Positions 35,083-42,689 of a stretch of DNA of 61,127 nt are shown here, one piece after another. Position 1 is the stretch's first letter, and the number at the start of each line of letters is the position of its first letter. The notes under the pieces were generated by a model. It had not been told where the DNA came from, did not search any database, and worked only from the letters and a program-made list of their open reading frames with translations. The stretch spans positions 1 to 61,127 of the forward strand of contig NZ_JAEDAH010000009.1 in assembly GCF_020320395.1 (NCBI RefSeq). The letters are read 5' to 3'. Origin of the DNA: Thalassolituus marinus. Lineage in GTDB: Bacteria; Pseudomonadota; Gammaproteobacteria; Pseudomonadales; Oceanobacteraceae. The translations under genes were made by a program, and so were the position numbers.

Positions 35083-35110
35083 AAGGCCTCCTGACACGGA
35101 GGCCTTTTTT
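35083..35110 (+). terminator. Terminator after the ferredoxin gene, containing the ggt ribosome binding site
   Basis: AAGGCCTCC and GGAGGCCTT form a 9-bp stem with a 6-nt loop, then T6. The GGAGG of the 3' arm (35098-35102) stands 8 bases before the ggt ATG at 35111, so the same bases serve as stem and as Shine-Dalgarno sequence. Confidence 0.85.
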
Positions 35111-36808
35111 ATGTCCGCAGCATGGCGACATCTGACAGCACTCACGCTCACCCTCTGGCTTGGTGCCTGCAGCCAGACAACGCCGGATAGCATCAGCAAC
35201 ACGCCAGCACAAAGTGCCATTGCCAGTGCCCATCCAGCCGCGACCGAAGCCGGCATGGCAGTGCTGCGCGAAGGTGGTAATGCCTTCGATGCCGCCATCG
35301 CCGTTGCTGCCAGTCTCGGTGTGGTTGAACCCTACAGTGCAGGTCTGGGCGGCGGTGGATTCTGGCTGCTATACGATGCCCAGCAGAAAAAATATCGCTT
35401 TATCGATGCGCGGGAAAAAGCGCCACTGGCCGCTCACCGCGACTACTACCTTAATGACGACGGCACGGTTGATCGCGACCGCGCAGTCAACGGCCCCGGT
35501 GCTGCGGCTATTCCCGGTCAGGCAGCCGCTTTTGCTCATATCGCCAGTCACTACGGTACGCTGCCACTGGCGCGCACTCTGCAAGCCGCAATTGACCAGG
35601 CGCAGAACGGCTTCGCCGTCGATGACCACTACCGCATGCTGATGAACTATCGCCTGCAGGCGGTGCGGCGCTATCCCCACAGTGCCTCTGTTTTTCTTGA
35701 TAACAATGAGATTCCTCAGCAAGGCTATATTCTGCGGCAGCCGGATCTGGCCGCGACGCTGCAGCGCCTGGCAAAGCACGGGCACGATGGCTTTTACAAC
35801 GGAGAAACCGCACAGCGCCTGCTGAAAGCCGTAAAACAGCACGGCGGCGACTGGCAGACTGAAGACCTGAGAAGCTATCAGGTCATTGAGCGCGAGCCCT
35901 TGCGCGTCCGTTTTGGCAACACCGAAGTCATCAGCGCTCCCCCGCCCTCATCCGGTGGCATCGCGCTGATCCAGATGCTGAACATGCTCAGTCAGACTCA
36001 CTGGCGGACACTGGATAACATTGCGCAAACCCATCTGCTGGTTGAGATCATGCGCCGTGCCTACCACGATCGTGCCCGGTTCCTTGGTGACCCGGATTTT
36101 GTCGACGTACCGACCGAGCAACTGATATCAGAACAGCACAATGCGCAATGGCTCAGTAGTGTGCGCATGGACCAGGCGACACCAAGTCTCAGCCTGAAAG
36201 GCCCGGCCAATATTTCTGAGGGTTTTCACACCACGCATCTGTCAGTCATAGATCAGGCGGGCAACATGGTGTCAGCCACACTGAGCATCAACCTGCCATT
36301 CGGCTCCGCCTTTACCGCCGCAGGCACCGGCATTTTACTGAACAATGAAATGGACGACTTTTCTGCCGCGCCCGGCGCCGCCAACGCCTACGGACTGACC
36401 GGCAACGAAGCCAATGCGATCGCTCCGGGTAAACGGCCATTATCGAGTATGACACCGACCATCGTTCGTTCACCGCAGCAAACAGCCGTTATCGGTACCC
36501 CCGGAGGCAGCCGTATCATTACCATGGTGTTGCTGGGCACACTCGAACATTTGCAGGATAAACCGGTTGATGACTGGGTTAGCCGCAAGCGTTTTCACCA
36601 CCAGTATTTACCGGATGTGATTCAGCACGAACCGGATACGTTCAGTAGTGAGGAAAAAGCAGCTCTGCAGGCTCTGGGTCATCAGTTAAAGGATGTCGGC
36701 CGCCGCTACGGCAACATGCAGGCCATCCTCTGGGATCACGAGAGCCGGCAGGTCAGCGCCGCCTCAGATCCACGCGCCATCGGTCAAGCCAGTATTGAGC
36801 CCTTATGA
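35111..36808 (+). CDS. ggt: Gamma-glutamyltransferase, lipoprotein form
   Basis: A 565-residue Ntn-hydrolase that is cleaved autocatalytically into large and small subunits and breaks gamma-glutamyl bonds of glutathione in the periplasm. The N-terminus (LTLTLWLGACSQ) is a lipoprotein signal with Cys at about residue 17-18. The nucleophile is the second Thr in EGFHTTHLSVIDQAG. RDKAP-like substrate residues appear in FIDAREKAPLAA, and PLSSMTPTIV and GTPGGSRI follow. The ATG directly follows the T-tract of the preceding terminator. Confidence 0.93.
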   Translation: MSAAWRHLTALTLTLWLGACSQTTPDSISNTPAQSAIASAHPAATEAGMAVLREGGNAFDAAIAVAASLGVVEPYSAGLGGGGFWLLYDAQQKKYRFIDAREKAPLAAHRDYYLNDDGTVDRDRAVNGPGAAAIPGQAAAFAHIASHYGTLPLARTLQAAIDQAQNGFAVDDHYRMLMNYRLQAVRRYPHSASVFLDNNEIPQQGYILRQPDLAATLQRLAKHGHDGFYNGETAQRLLKAVKQHGGDWQTEDLRSYQVIEREPLRVRFGNTEVISAPPPSSGGIALIQMLNMLSQTHWRTLDNIAQTHLLVEIMRRAYHDRARFLGDPDFVDVPTEQLISEQHNAQWLSSVRMDQATPSLSLKGPANISEGFHTTHLSVIDQAGNMVSATLSINLPFGSAFTAAGTGILLNNEMDDFSAAPGAANAYGLTGNEANAIAPGKRPLSSMTPTIVRSPQQTAVIGTPGGSRIITMVLLGTLEHLQDKPVDDWVSRKRFHHQYLPDVIQHEPDTFSSEEKAALQALGHQLKDVGRRYGNMQAILWDHESRQVSAASDPRAIGQASIEPL

Positions 36809-37539
36809 TTCTGTTCTATCTGAAAAAAGTGATCGGCATGCTGCTGATGCCAATTCCGCTAACCCTTATCGGCCTGATTTGCGGGCTGCTGCTGATGCGC
36901 CGTCGGCCATTCGCTGGCAAAGGACTCATCCTGCTGTCGACAATCTGGCTGGCCGCCACCAGCTGGCATCCTGTTGCCGATCAACTGCTGGCGCCCTTTG
37001 AGGACGACTTCCCGCTATTCAATATTCAGCAACCAGTCGCCACCGTGGTGGTACTGGGCGGCTGTCATCACTCATCTGATCAGGTTCCGGCAGCGGCACA
37101 GCTGTGTTCGTCGTCGCTGTTTCGCCTCACCGAAGGCCTGCGTATTCTGGCTGCCAACCCACAGGCACGGTTGTTTGTATCTGGCTATGCCGGCAGTGAT
37201 TCACGCGCTCATGCGGATGTGATGGCGGACATCGCCATTGCCATGGGTGTCGATGCGGCAAGCATCAAAACCTTCCCGGCCGCACGCGATACCGAGGAAG
37301 AAGCTCAGTTAATGGCCCCGCTACTGGGATCAGAGCCGTTTGCACTGGTCAGTGAAGCCTCCCATCTGCCACGTGCGATGATGTTTTTCACAAAACAGGG
37401 GCTCTCCCCCATTGCTGCACCGGCAGTAAAATTCAGTGCTGAGCATTCGGACTGGCGTATTGAGGCTTCTGCCGCGTACAAGAGCGAGCGCGCTATGTAT
37501 GAAACGCTGGGCAGACTGTGGCAGGCGGTTAAACCCTGA
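36805..37539 (+). CDS. ElyC/SanA/YdcF family (DUF218) membrane protein
   Basis: A 244-residue protein with two N-terminal transmembrane segments (about 8-30 and 40-58) and a DUF218 domain: VVVLGG near residue 80, then LFVSGY, RDTEEEA and LVSEASHLPRAM. ElyC of E. coli is needed for envelope and peptidoglycan integrity. The start overlaps the ggt stop by 4 bp (ATGA), so they are co-translated. Confidence 0.88.
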   Translation: MILFYLKKVIGMLLMPIPLTLIGLICGLLLMRRRPFAGKGLILLSTIWLAATSWHPVADQLLAPFEDDFPLFNIQQPVATVVVLGGCHHSSDQVPAAAQLCSSSLFRLTEGLRILAANPQARLFVSGYAGSDSRAHADVMADIAIAMGVDAASIKTFPAARDTEEEAQLMAPLLGSEPFALVSEASHLPRAMMFFTKQGLSPIAAPAVKFSAEHSDWRIEASAAYKSERAMYETLGRLWQAVKP

Positions 37540-37542
37540 AAC

Positions 37543-37573
37543 AAAAACGGGAGGCCCTGGCGGAACCTCCCGT
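37543..37573 (-). terminator. Terminator of the outer-membrane protein gene
   Basis: Read on the minus strand, AACGGGAGG and CCTCCCGTT form a 9-bp stem followed by TTTTGT, 24 bases after the stop of the gene at 37597. It lies just past the convergent plus-strand gene. Confidence 0.8.
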
Positions 37574-37596
37574 TGCGATAACCCTGATGCCGGGTC

Positions 37597-38424
37597 TCAG
37601 AACATATAGCTGATGTTCAGATCCAGCGCATCGAGGCTGACATCAAAGTTTTTGTCGGTATCTTCCAGTTTGTAGCTGGTGTATTCCAGACCAACGCGGA
37701 AGCTGTCACCCAGGTCACCGTCCACACCAACACCCCAGAGGAAGTCGTTGCCGGATGAATTCGTGGTGGCACCACCATCAACATCGGTTTCTGCCGTCCA
37801 GTGATGCAGGCCCAGCTTAAACATCAGATCCATACCGCCGAATATTTCACGGCCAAAGCGCGAAACAATCTGATAGGACTTAGCGGTCGTTGTGGTGGTC
37901 GGCGTTAAGTCATCCAGCTCAATATCGCCCAGATAACGGCCACCGATCATCACATCAAAGCGGCTCTCGTCGCTCAGCTCAAAATGAGTACCCAGATAAA
38001 CACCGTAATCCGGACCAGTGCCCGATTCATCGCCGGCATCCAGATTGGCAACACCACCACTGAGCATCACAAAGTTGCGGATGTCCTTGCCGTCGCCTTC
38101 ACGCAGGTTGCCAACTTCGTTTTCGATTTTGCCGCAGCCGAGGCAACGGACAAAGGCCGCCTGCAGTGGCGTTACCACCAGAGCTTCAGCCGCTTCGTCC
38201 GCATTTCCACCCAGCAGGGTAAATGGCAGAGTGGCGCCATACACCAGCGCGCCGGCCTGAGAAAGTACAAAGTACAGAGGACGTGCCACCACGGCATCGG
38301 CGACCATTGCACCGGCGCTTGGCGTCTCATCAATCCTTTCTGCGCTGGCGAGGGAGCTAACGCCCAGCAACGCAGTAGCCACTGCAATCTTCAGTGGGTT
38401 CCGTAATGCCGTCATCAGTTGCAT
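37597..38424 (-). CDS. Putative outer-membrane beta-barrel protein
   Basis: A 275-residue exported protein of no named family known to me. The signal peptide ends at ASA (about residue 28). Residues 30-110 are alpha-rich and contain a CLGC pair; from about 120 the sequence alternates polar and hydrophobic residues in 8-10 residue strands (YGVYLGTHFEL, FDVMIGGRYLG, SFRVGLEYTSYKL) and ends with Phe after an aromatic-rich strand (LNISYMF), the classical C-terminal signal for BAM insertion. AGGAAGGA precedes the ATG. Confidence 0.75.
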   Translation of the reverse strand: MQLMTALRNPLKIAVATALLGVSSLASAERIDETPSAGAMVADAVVARPLYFVLSQAGALVYGATLPFTLLGGNADEAAEALVVTPLQAAFVRCLGCGKIENEVGNLREGDGKDIRNFVMLSGGVANLDAGDESGTGPDYGVYLGTHFELSDESRFDVMIGGRYLGDIELDDLTPTTTTTAKSYQIVSRFGREIFGGMDLMFKLGLHHWTAETDVDGGATTNSSGNDFLWGVGVDGDLGDSFRVGLEYTSYKLEDTDKNFDVSLDALDLNISYMF

Positions 38425-38533
38425 TGTCCTTCCTCTTAATATGCAAATGTGAATAGTCTGAATATATCAGCACCTGTGCATAAGGTCACGGGGCTGTCTG
38501 TGCACCACGTCTGGTTCCTGCAAGCTAATTGCC

Positions 38534-39343
38534 TTATCGCTGGCAGGATGGGCAGTAAACTGTCGCGCGCTGCCCCTGACGGATTTCCTTCAGGGTCGTA
38601 TTGCAGAACTTACATGGCTGTCCGCCGCGTCCGTATACAAACAACTGCTGGGCAAAATAACCAGGTTTGCCATCACCGCCAACAAAGTCGCGCAATGTCG
38701 TTCCACCCTGTTCGATTGCCGCCGCCAGTACCGTCTTAATTTCTGCCACCAGCCGCTCATAGCGCTGCTTACTGATTTTGCCCGCCGCGGTCTGCGGACG
38801 AATACCCGCTTTGAACAAACTTTCATTAGCGTAGATATTGCCGACCCCAACCACGACTTTGCCGTCCATGATAAAAGTCTTAATCGCCTGACTCTTACCA
38901 CGCGAGCGCTGGAACAGATAAGCCGCATCGAAAGCATCCGACAGAGGCTCAGGGCCGAGATGGGTCAGATGTTCACTGTCCGCACCCGGTGCAACCCATA
39001 ACAAGGCTCCGAAGCGGCGCGGGTCGTGATAACGCAGCACCTTACCATTCGAGAGCTGCCAGTCGATATGATCATGACCGCCGGGATCCTCGCTGGCTTC
39101 CACCAGCCGCAATGACCCCGACATGCCGAGATGCCAGATGGCCGTACCTTTCGCCGTTTCAACCAGAATGTATTTTGCGCGACGACTCAGCGAAACAACC
39201 TTCTCGCCTTCCAGAGAGTGGATCTCGTCACTTACCGGCCAGCGCAACTTAGGCTGACGCACAATGATTTTGCTGATGATCTGATCTTTCAGCCAGGGCT
39301 CAATACCACGCTTGGTGGTTTCGACTTCCGGTAACTCAGGCAT
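38534..39343 (-). CDS. mutM: Formamidopyrimidine-DNA glycosylase
   Basis: A 269-residue bifunctional glycosylase/lyase that removes 8-oxoguanine. The catalytic Pro and Glu are in the N-terminal MPELPEVET, the conserved Lys lies in RRAKYILVE and the C-terminal zinc finger is CKFC-n16-CPSC. It is the only gene between the outer-membrane protein gene and the ribosomal protein genes. Confidence 0.96.
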   Translation of the reverse strand: MPELPEVETTKRGIEPWLKDQIISKIIVRQPKLRWPVSDEIHSLEGEKVVSLSRRAKYILVETAKGTAIWHLGMSGSLRLVEASEDPGGHDHIDWQLSNGKVLRYHDPRRFGALLWVAPGADSEHLTHLGPEPLSDAFDAAYLFQRSRGKSQAIKTFIMDGKVVVGVGNIYANESLFKAGIRPQTAAGKISKQRYERLVAEIKTVLAAAIEQGGTTLRDFVGGDGKPGYFAQQLFVYGRGGQPCKFCNTTLKEIRQGQRATVYCPSCQR

Positions 39344-39418
39344 AACATCCGCCGTTTCAGGACTATGAATACTGACGTGGATTATTAGGGATCAGCTGAA
39401 AATGACAAGCAGGCATCA

Positions 39419-39454
39419 GGCGTCCGGCGTCCGGCGTCCGGCGTCCGGCGTCCG
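39419..39454. repeat. Five tandem copies of a 7-mer, GGCGTCC
   Basis: The unit GGCGTCC repeats five times without error from 39419 to 39453, followed by GA. The tract is between mutM and the rpmG terminator, outside any gene. Such short perfect repeats change copy number by slippage. Confidence 0.9.
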
Positions 39455-39470
39455 ACTTACATTCAGCCAT

Positions 39471-39498
39471 AAAAAAACCCGGCCGGAGCCGGGTTTTT
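39471..39498 (-). terminator. Terminator of the rpmB-rpmG operon
   Basis: AAAAACCCGGC and GCCGGGTTTTT form a near-complete stem with a 4-nt loop; on the minus strand it ends in T7, 18 bases after the rpmG stop. Confidence 0.92.
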
Positions 39499-39515
39499 CA
39501 AGAAACCGGAATCAA

Positions 39516-39674
39516 TTACTTGATCTTGGCTTCTTTGTACATAACGTGCTTGCGAACAACCGGATCAAATTTTTTGATCTCGAATTTTTCTGGCATGTTA
39601 CGCTTGTTTTTGTCTGTAGTGTAGAAGTGACCGGTACCGGCACTGGACACAAGACGGATCTTATCGCGTGGCAT
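39516..39674 (-). CDS. rpmG: 50S ribosomal protein L33
   Basis: A 52-residue basic protein: [20 protein letters not shown] at the start, then [18 protein letters not shown] and [12 protein letters not shown] at the end. It has no cysteines and so belongs to the zinc-independent form. It follows rpmB by 11 bp in the usual rpmB-rpmG operon. It is easily missed because of its size. Confidence 0.95.
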   Translation of the reverse strand: MPRDKIRLVSSAGTGHFYTTDKNKRNMPEKFEIKKFDPVVRKHVMYKEAKIK

Positions 39675-39685
39675 AACTGGTCTCC

Positions 39686-39922
39686 TTAGACTTTCTCGCC
39701 GCGTGCACGCAGCTCGGCCAGTACTGCATCGATACCTTTCTTATCGATGATGCGCATACCCTTAGTGGAAATACGCAGACGTACAAAACGGTTTTCGCTC
39801 TCTACCCAAAAACGATGGTATTGCAGGTTAGGCAGAAAACGGCGCTTGGTTTTGATGTTGGAGTGGGAAACGTTGTTTCCTACTACAGGACCTTTGCCTG
39901 TAACTTGGCAAACCTTAGACAT
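39686..39922 (-). CDS. rpmB: 50S ribosomal protein L28
   Basis: A 78-residue basic protein with the family start [20 protein letters not shown] followed by TKRRFLPN. It keeps only the first of the four cysteines of zinc-binding L28. First gene of the rpmB-rpmG operon. Confidence 0.96.
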   Translation of the reverse strand: MSKVCQVTGKGPVVGNNVSHSNIKTKRRFLPNLQYHRFWVESENRFVRLRISTKGMRIIDKKGIDAVLAELRARGEKV

Positions 39923-40037
39923 TTGATCTTCGCCCCGATTCTTAACTGTATCGAAATCTGTAAATTCGTTACCAACCGTGGGCGTTAGTCACCTTGTTAG
40001 GATGACCTTGGACGACCCTGGCTGAAATGAGCTGCGC

Positions 40038-40066
40038 TTTATACCAAAACACCTGACAGGCCGCAA
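40038..40066 (-). promoter_or_regulatory. Sigma-70 type promoter of rpmB-rpmG
   Basis: Read on the minus strand, TTGCGG (40066-40061) and TATAAA (40043-40038) are 17 bp apart. A leader of about 110 bases follows before the rpmB ATG. Confidence 0.55.
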
Positions 40067-40112
40067 GCGAAAGGTCGTTTTTTATACGAATAAGCCGCTG
40101 TTGAGTGCCTTC

Positions 40113-40787
40113 TTATAGCCATCCTCGTTCAGCGAAGGAAACTGCATAGCCATCTCCTATTACAAGATGATCCAGCACCCGTATATCGACCAGCCCCAGC
40201 GCCTGCTGCAATCGATCAGTTATTGCCCTGTCGGCCTGACTGGGCTCAGCGACCCCGGACGGATGATTGTGCGCCAGGATTACGGCCGCAGCACCCTGAG
40301 CCAGTGCCTGCTTCAGCACCTCGCGCGGGTACACGGCAGCGCCATCAATGGTGCCGCGGAATAATTCCTGATATTTGAGTACCCGATGCTGACTATCCAG
40401 AAACAGACAGGCAAATACCTCGTGACTGAGGTCGCGCATCTGCGCCTGCAGAAAACGCCGGGTCAGTTCAGGGCTGGTCAGTGCATCGGTGCGTTGTAAC
40501 TCTTCCGCAAGATGACGGCGAGCCATTTCCAGCACCGCCTGCAGCTGCGCATATTTGGCGCTACCCAGGCCCAGCGGCTGACAGAAAGCTTGCTGATCAG
40601 CAGTCAACAGGCCACGCAAACTGCCAAAATCGACGAGCAGGTCTCGCGCCAGATCTACCGCACTCTTTCCTTTAACACCGGTACGCAAAAAAATCGCCAG
40701 TAGTTCCGCGTCGGACAATTGCTGTGCGCCGCGGCTAAGCAGCTTTTCACGCGGACGCTCCTCCGCAGGCCAATCCGTAATCGCCAT
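40113..40787 (-). CDS. radC: RadC family JAMM-domain protein
   Basis: A 224-residue protein. The N-terminal helix-hairpin-helix-like part has [27 protein letters not shown]; the C-terminal metal-binding motif is [14 protein letters not shown], the JAMM pattern HxHx7SxxD. Despite the name, a direct role in DNA repair has not been established. Located between rpmB and coaBC, as is usual in gammaproteobacteria. Confidence 0.94.
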   Translation of the reverse strand: MAITDWPAEERPREKLLSRGAQQLSDAELLAIFLRTGVKGKSAVDLARDLLVDFGSLRGLLTADQQAFCQPLGLGSAKYAQLQAVLEMARRHLAEELQRTDALTSPELTRRFLQAQMRDLSHEVFACLFLDSQHRVLKYQELFRGTIDGAAVYPREVLKQALAQGAAAVILAHNHPSGVAEPSQADRAITDRLQQALGLVDIRVLDHLVIGDGYAVSFAERGWL

Positions 40788-40904
40788 GTAACCTCCCTGT
40801 CACAGCGCTGCAGAAGGCGCACTTTTTACAGTTAGCACCCTCTGCTGAATTTCGTATAACTTCCCTTTATACTCAGAAGCATTCTAGTCAGCCCGAAAGC
40901 CGCC

Positions 40905-42140
40905 ATGCAACAGCTCACAAACAAACGCATTCTCCTCGGAATCACCGGCGGTATCGCCGCCTACAAATCTGCAGAACTGGTCCGTTTTCTGAAAAAAGCC
41001 GGCGCCGATGTGCGCGTGGTGATGACCAATGGCGCGATGGAATTCATTACACCGCTTACATTGCAGGCTCTGTCCGGCAATCCGGTACACCATGAATTAC
41101 TCGATTCTGATGCTGAAGCTGGTATGGGGCACATCGAGCTGGCGAAGTGGGCAGACCTGATGCTGGTCGCCCCGGCGTCGGCAAATTTTATCGCGCGCCT
41201 GACCCAGGGCATGGGCGACGACCTGCTGACCACCATCAGTCTGGCCACTGAAGCGCCGCTGGCACTGGCGCCAGCCATGAATCAGGCCATGTGGCTCGAT
41301 CCGATTACTCAGGCCAACATCGGTCGTCTGATCGACCTTAAAGGCAGCAAACTGTTCATGTTTGGCCCGGCCGAAGGCGGTCAGGCCTGCGGCGACACAG
41401 GCCCGGGACGCATGCTTGAGCCAGCGGACATTGCAGAGCGCGCAGCCAGCTTATTTGAGAGCGGCTCACTGACGGGCGCCCGTGTGGTAATTACCGCCGG
41501 TCCGACACGGGAAGCAATTGATCCTGTGCGCTATATTTCTAATCACAGCTCCGGAAAAATGGGATACGCGCTGGCCGAAGCGGCGCGCGATGCCGGAGCC
41601 CAGGTCACTCTGATCAGTGGCCCGGTGAACCTGCCAGCACCGGAACGTGTACAGGTAATCGATGTTGTCAGCGCCCGCGATATGCTGGAGGCCTCGCTGG
41701 CACGCATGGGTCACTGCGATATTTTTATCGCCAGCGCCGCCGTTGCCGACTATCGCCCGTTATCGCCAGAAGCCCAGAAAATCAAAAAGAGTGGCGAAAC
41801 CGTTGAACTGACGCTGATTAAAAACCCGGACGTAGTGGCCACTATCGCCGCTCATGAACAGCGTCCATTTACGGTTGGTTTTGCCGCCGAGACACAGGAT
41901 GTAGACAGTTATGCCAGAGGCAAACTGGTTGCCAAGAAACTCGACATGATCGTTGCCAACGATGTATCCCGCAACGACATTGGCTTTAACAGTGATATGA
42001 ACGCTGTGTCTGTGTTCTGGAATGAAAACCAGCAGAGCTTTGCACCAAGGAGCAAAACCGGCCTGGCTATCGAACTGATTGAACTGATTGCACACCGCTA
42101 TCAGCACTACAATGACAACCCCCGGTCAGAGGCCGAATAA
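40905..42140 (+). CDS. coaBC: Bifunctional phosphopantothenoylcysteine decarboxylase/phosphopantothenate-cysteine ligase
   Basis: A 411-residue bifunctional enzyme for two steps of coenzyme A synthesis. CoaC occupies about residues 1-185: FMN site near [10 protein letters not shown], catalytic His in [15 protein letters not shown], and the Cys in [10 protein letters not shown]. CoaB follows from about 190 with [21 protein letters not shown]. It is 8 bp from dut. Confidence 0.96.
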   Translation: MQQLTNKRILLGITGGIAAYKSAELVRFLKKAGADVRVVMTNGAMEFITPLTLQALSGNPVHHELLDSDAEAGMGHIELAKWADLMLVAPASANFIARLTQGMGDDLLTTISLATEAPLALAPAMNQAMWLDPITQANIGRLIDLKGSKLFMFGPAEGGQACGDTGPGRMLEPADIAERAASLFESGSLTGARVVITAGPTREAIDPVRYISNHSSGKMGYALAEAARDAGAQVTLISGPVNLPAPERVQVIDVVSARDMLEASLARMGHCDIFIASAAVADYRPLSPEAQKIKKSGETVELTLIKNPDVVATIAAHEQRPFTVGFAAETQDVDSYARGKLVAKKLDMIVANDVSRNDIGFNSDMNAVSVFWNENQQSFAPRSKTGLAIELIELIAHRYQHYNDNPRSEAE

Positions 42141-42148
42141 GGAACAAA

Positions 42149-42604
42149 ATGCAAAAGTTACAGGTAAAACTGCTCGATGAACGTCTGGGCAACAGCATCC
42201 CGATGCCAGAATACGCAACCACCGGATCTGCTGGTCTGGACCTGCGTGCCTGTCTCGATGCACCACTGACTCTGCATCCTGGTGAAACCCAGCTGATTCC
42301 TACCGGCATGGCCATCTACATCGAAGACCCATCGCTGGCAGCCATGATTCTGCCGCGTTCAGGGCTGGGCCATAAGCACGGTATCGTACTGGGCAATCTG
42401 GTCGGGCTGATCGACTCCGACTATCAGGGCCAGCTGATGGTCAGCTGCTGGAACCGGGGCAAAGACAGTTTCACCATCGATATTGGTGAGCGCATCGCGC
42501 AGCTGGTGCTGGTACCTGTGGTGCAGGCAGAGTTCAGTATCGTTGAAGAATTTAAGGAAACCGAACGCGGCGCCGGTGGCTTTGGCCATACCGGACGTGG
42601 CTAA
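42149..42604 (+). CDS. dut: dUTP diphosphatase
   Basis: A 151-residue trimeric dUTPase with all five motifs: [29 protein letters not shown] (catalytic Asp), RIAQLVL and GAGGFGHTG. It removes dUTP and supplies dUMP for dTMP synthesis. In the conserved coaBC-dut-algC-argB series. Confidence 0.97.
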   Translation: MQKLQVKLLDERLGNSIPMPEYATTGSAGLDLRACLDAPLTLHPGETQLIPTGMAIYIEDPSLAAMILPRSGLGHKHGIVLGNLVGLIDSDYQGQLMVSCWNRGKDSFTIDIGERIAQLVLVPVVQAEFSIVEEFKETERGAGGFGHTGRG

Positions 42605-42689
42605 GCCCGAGGCGGTTTAAAGACCCGGGATATAACAATAATCCGGCGCAGAGAAAGGCATTACTGCGCCTTCCGAGAAAGGAAGCTTT

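Noticed and set aside
39419-39454. CRISPR-like repeat
   Set aside because: The unit is 7 bp and contiguous, without spacers; it is a simple tandem repeat.
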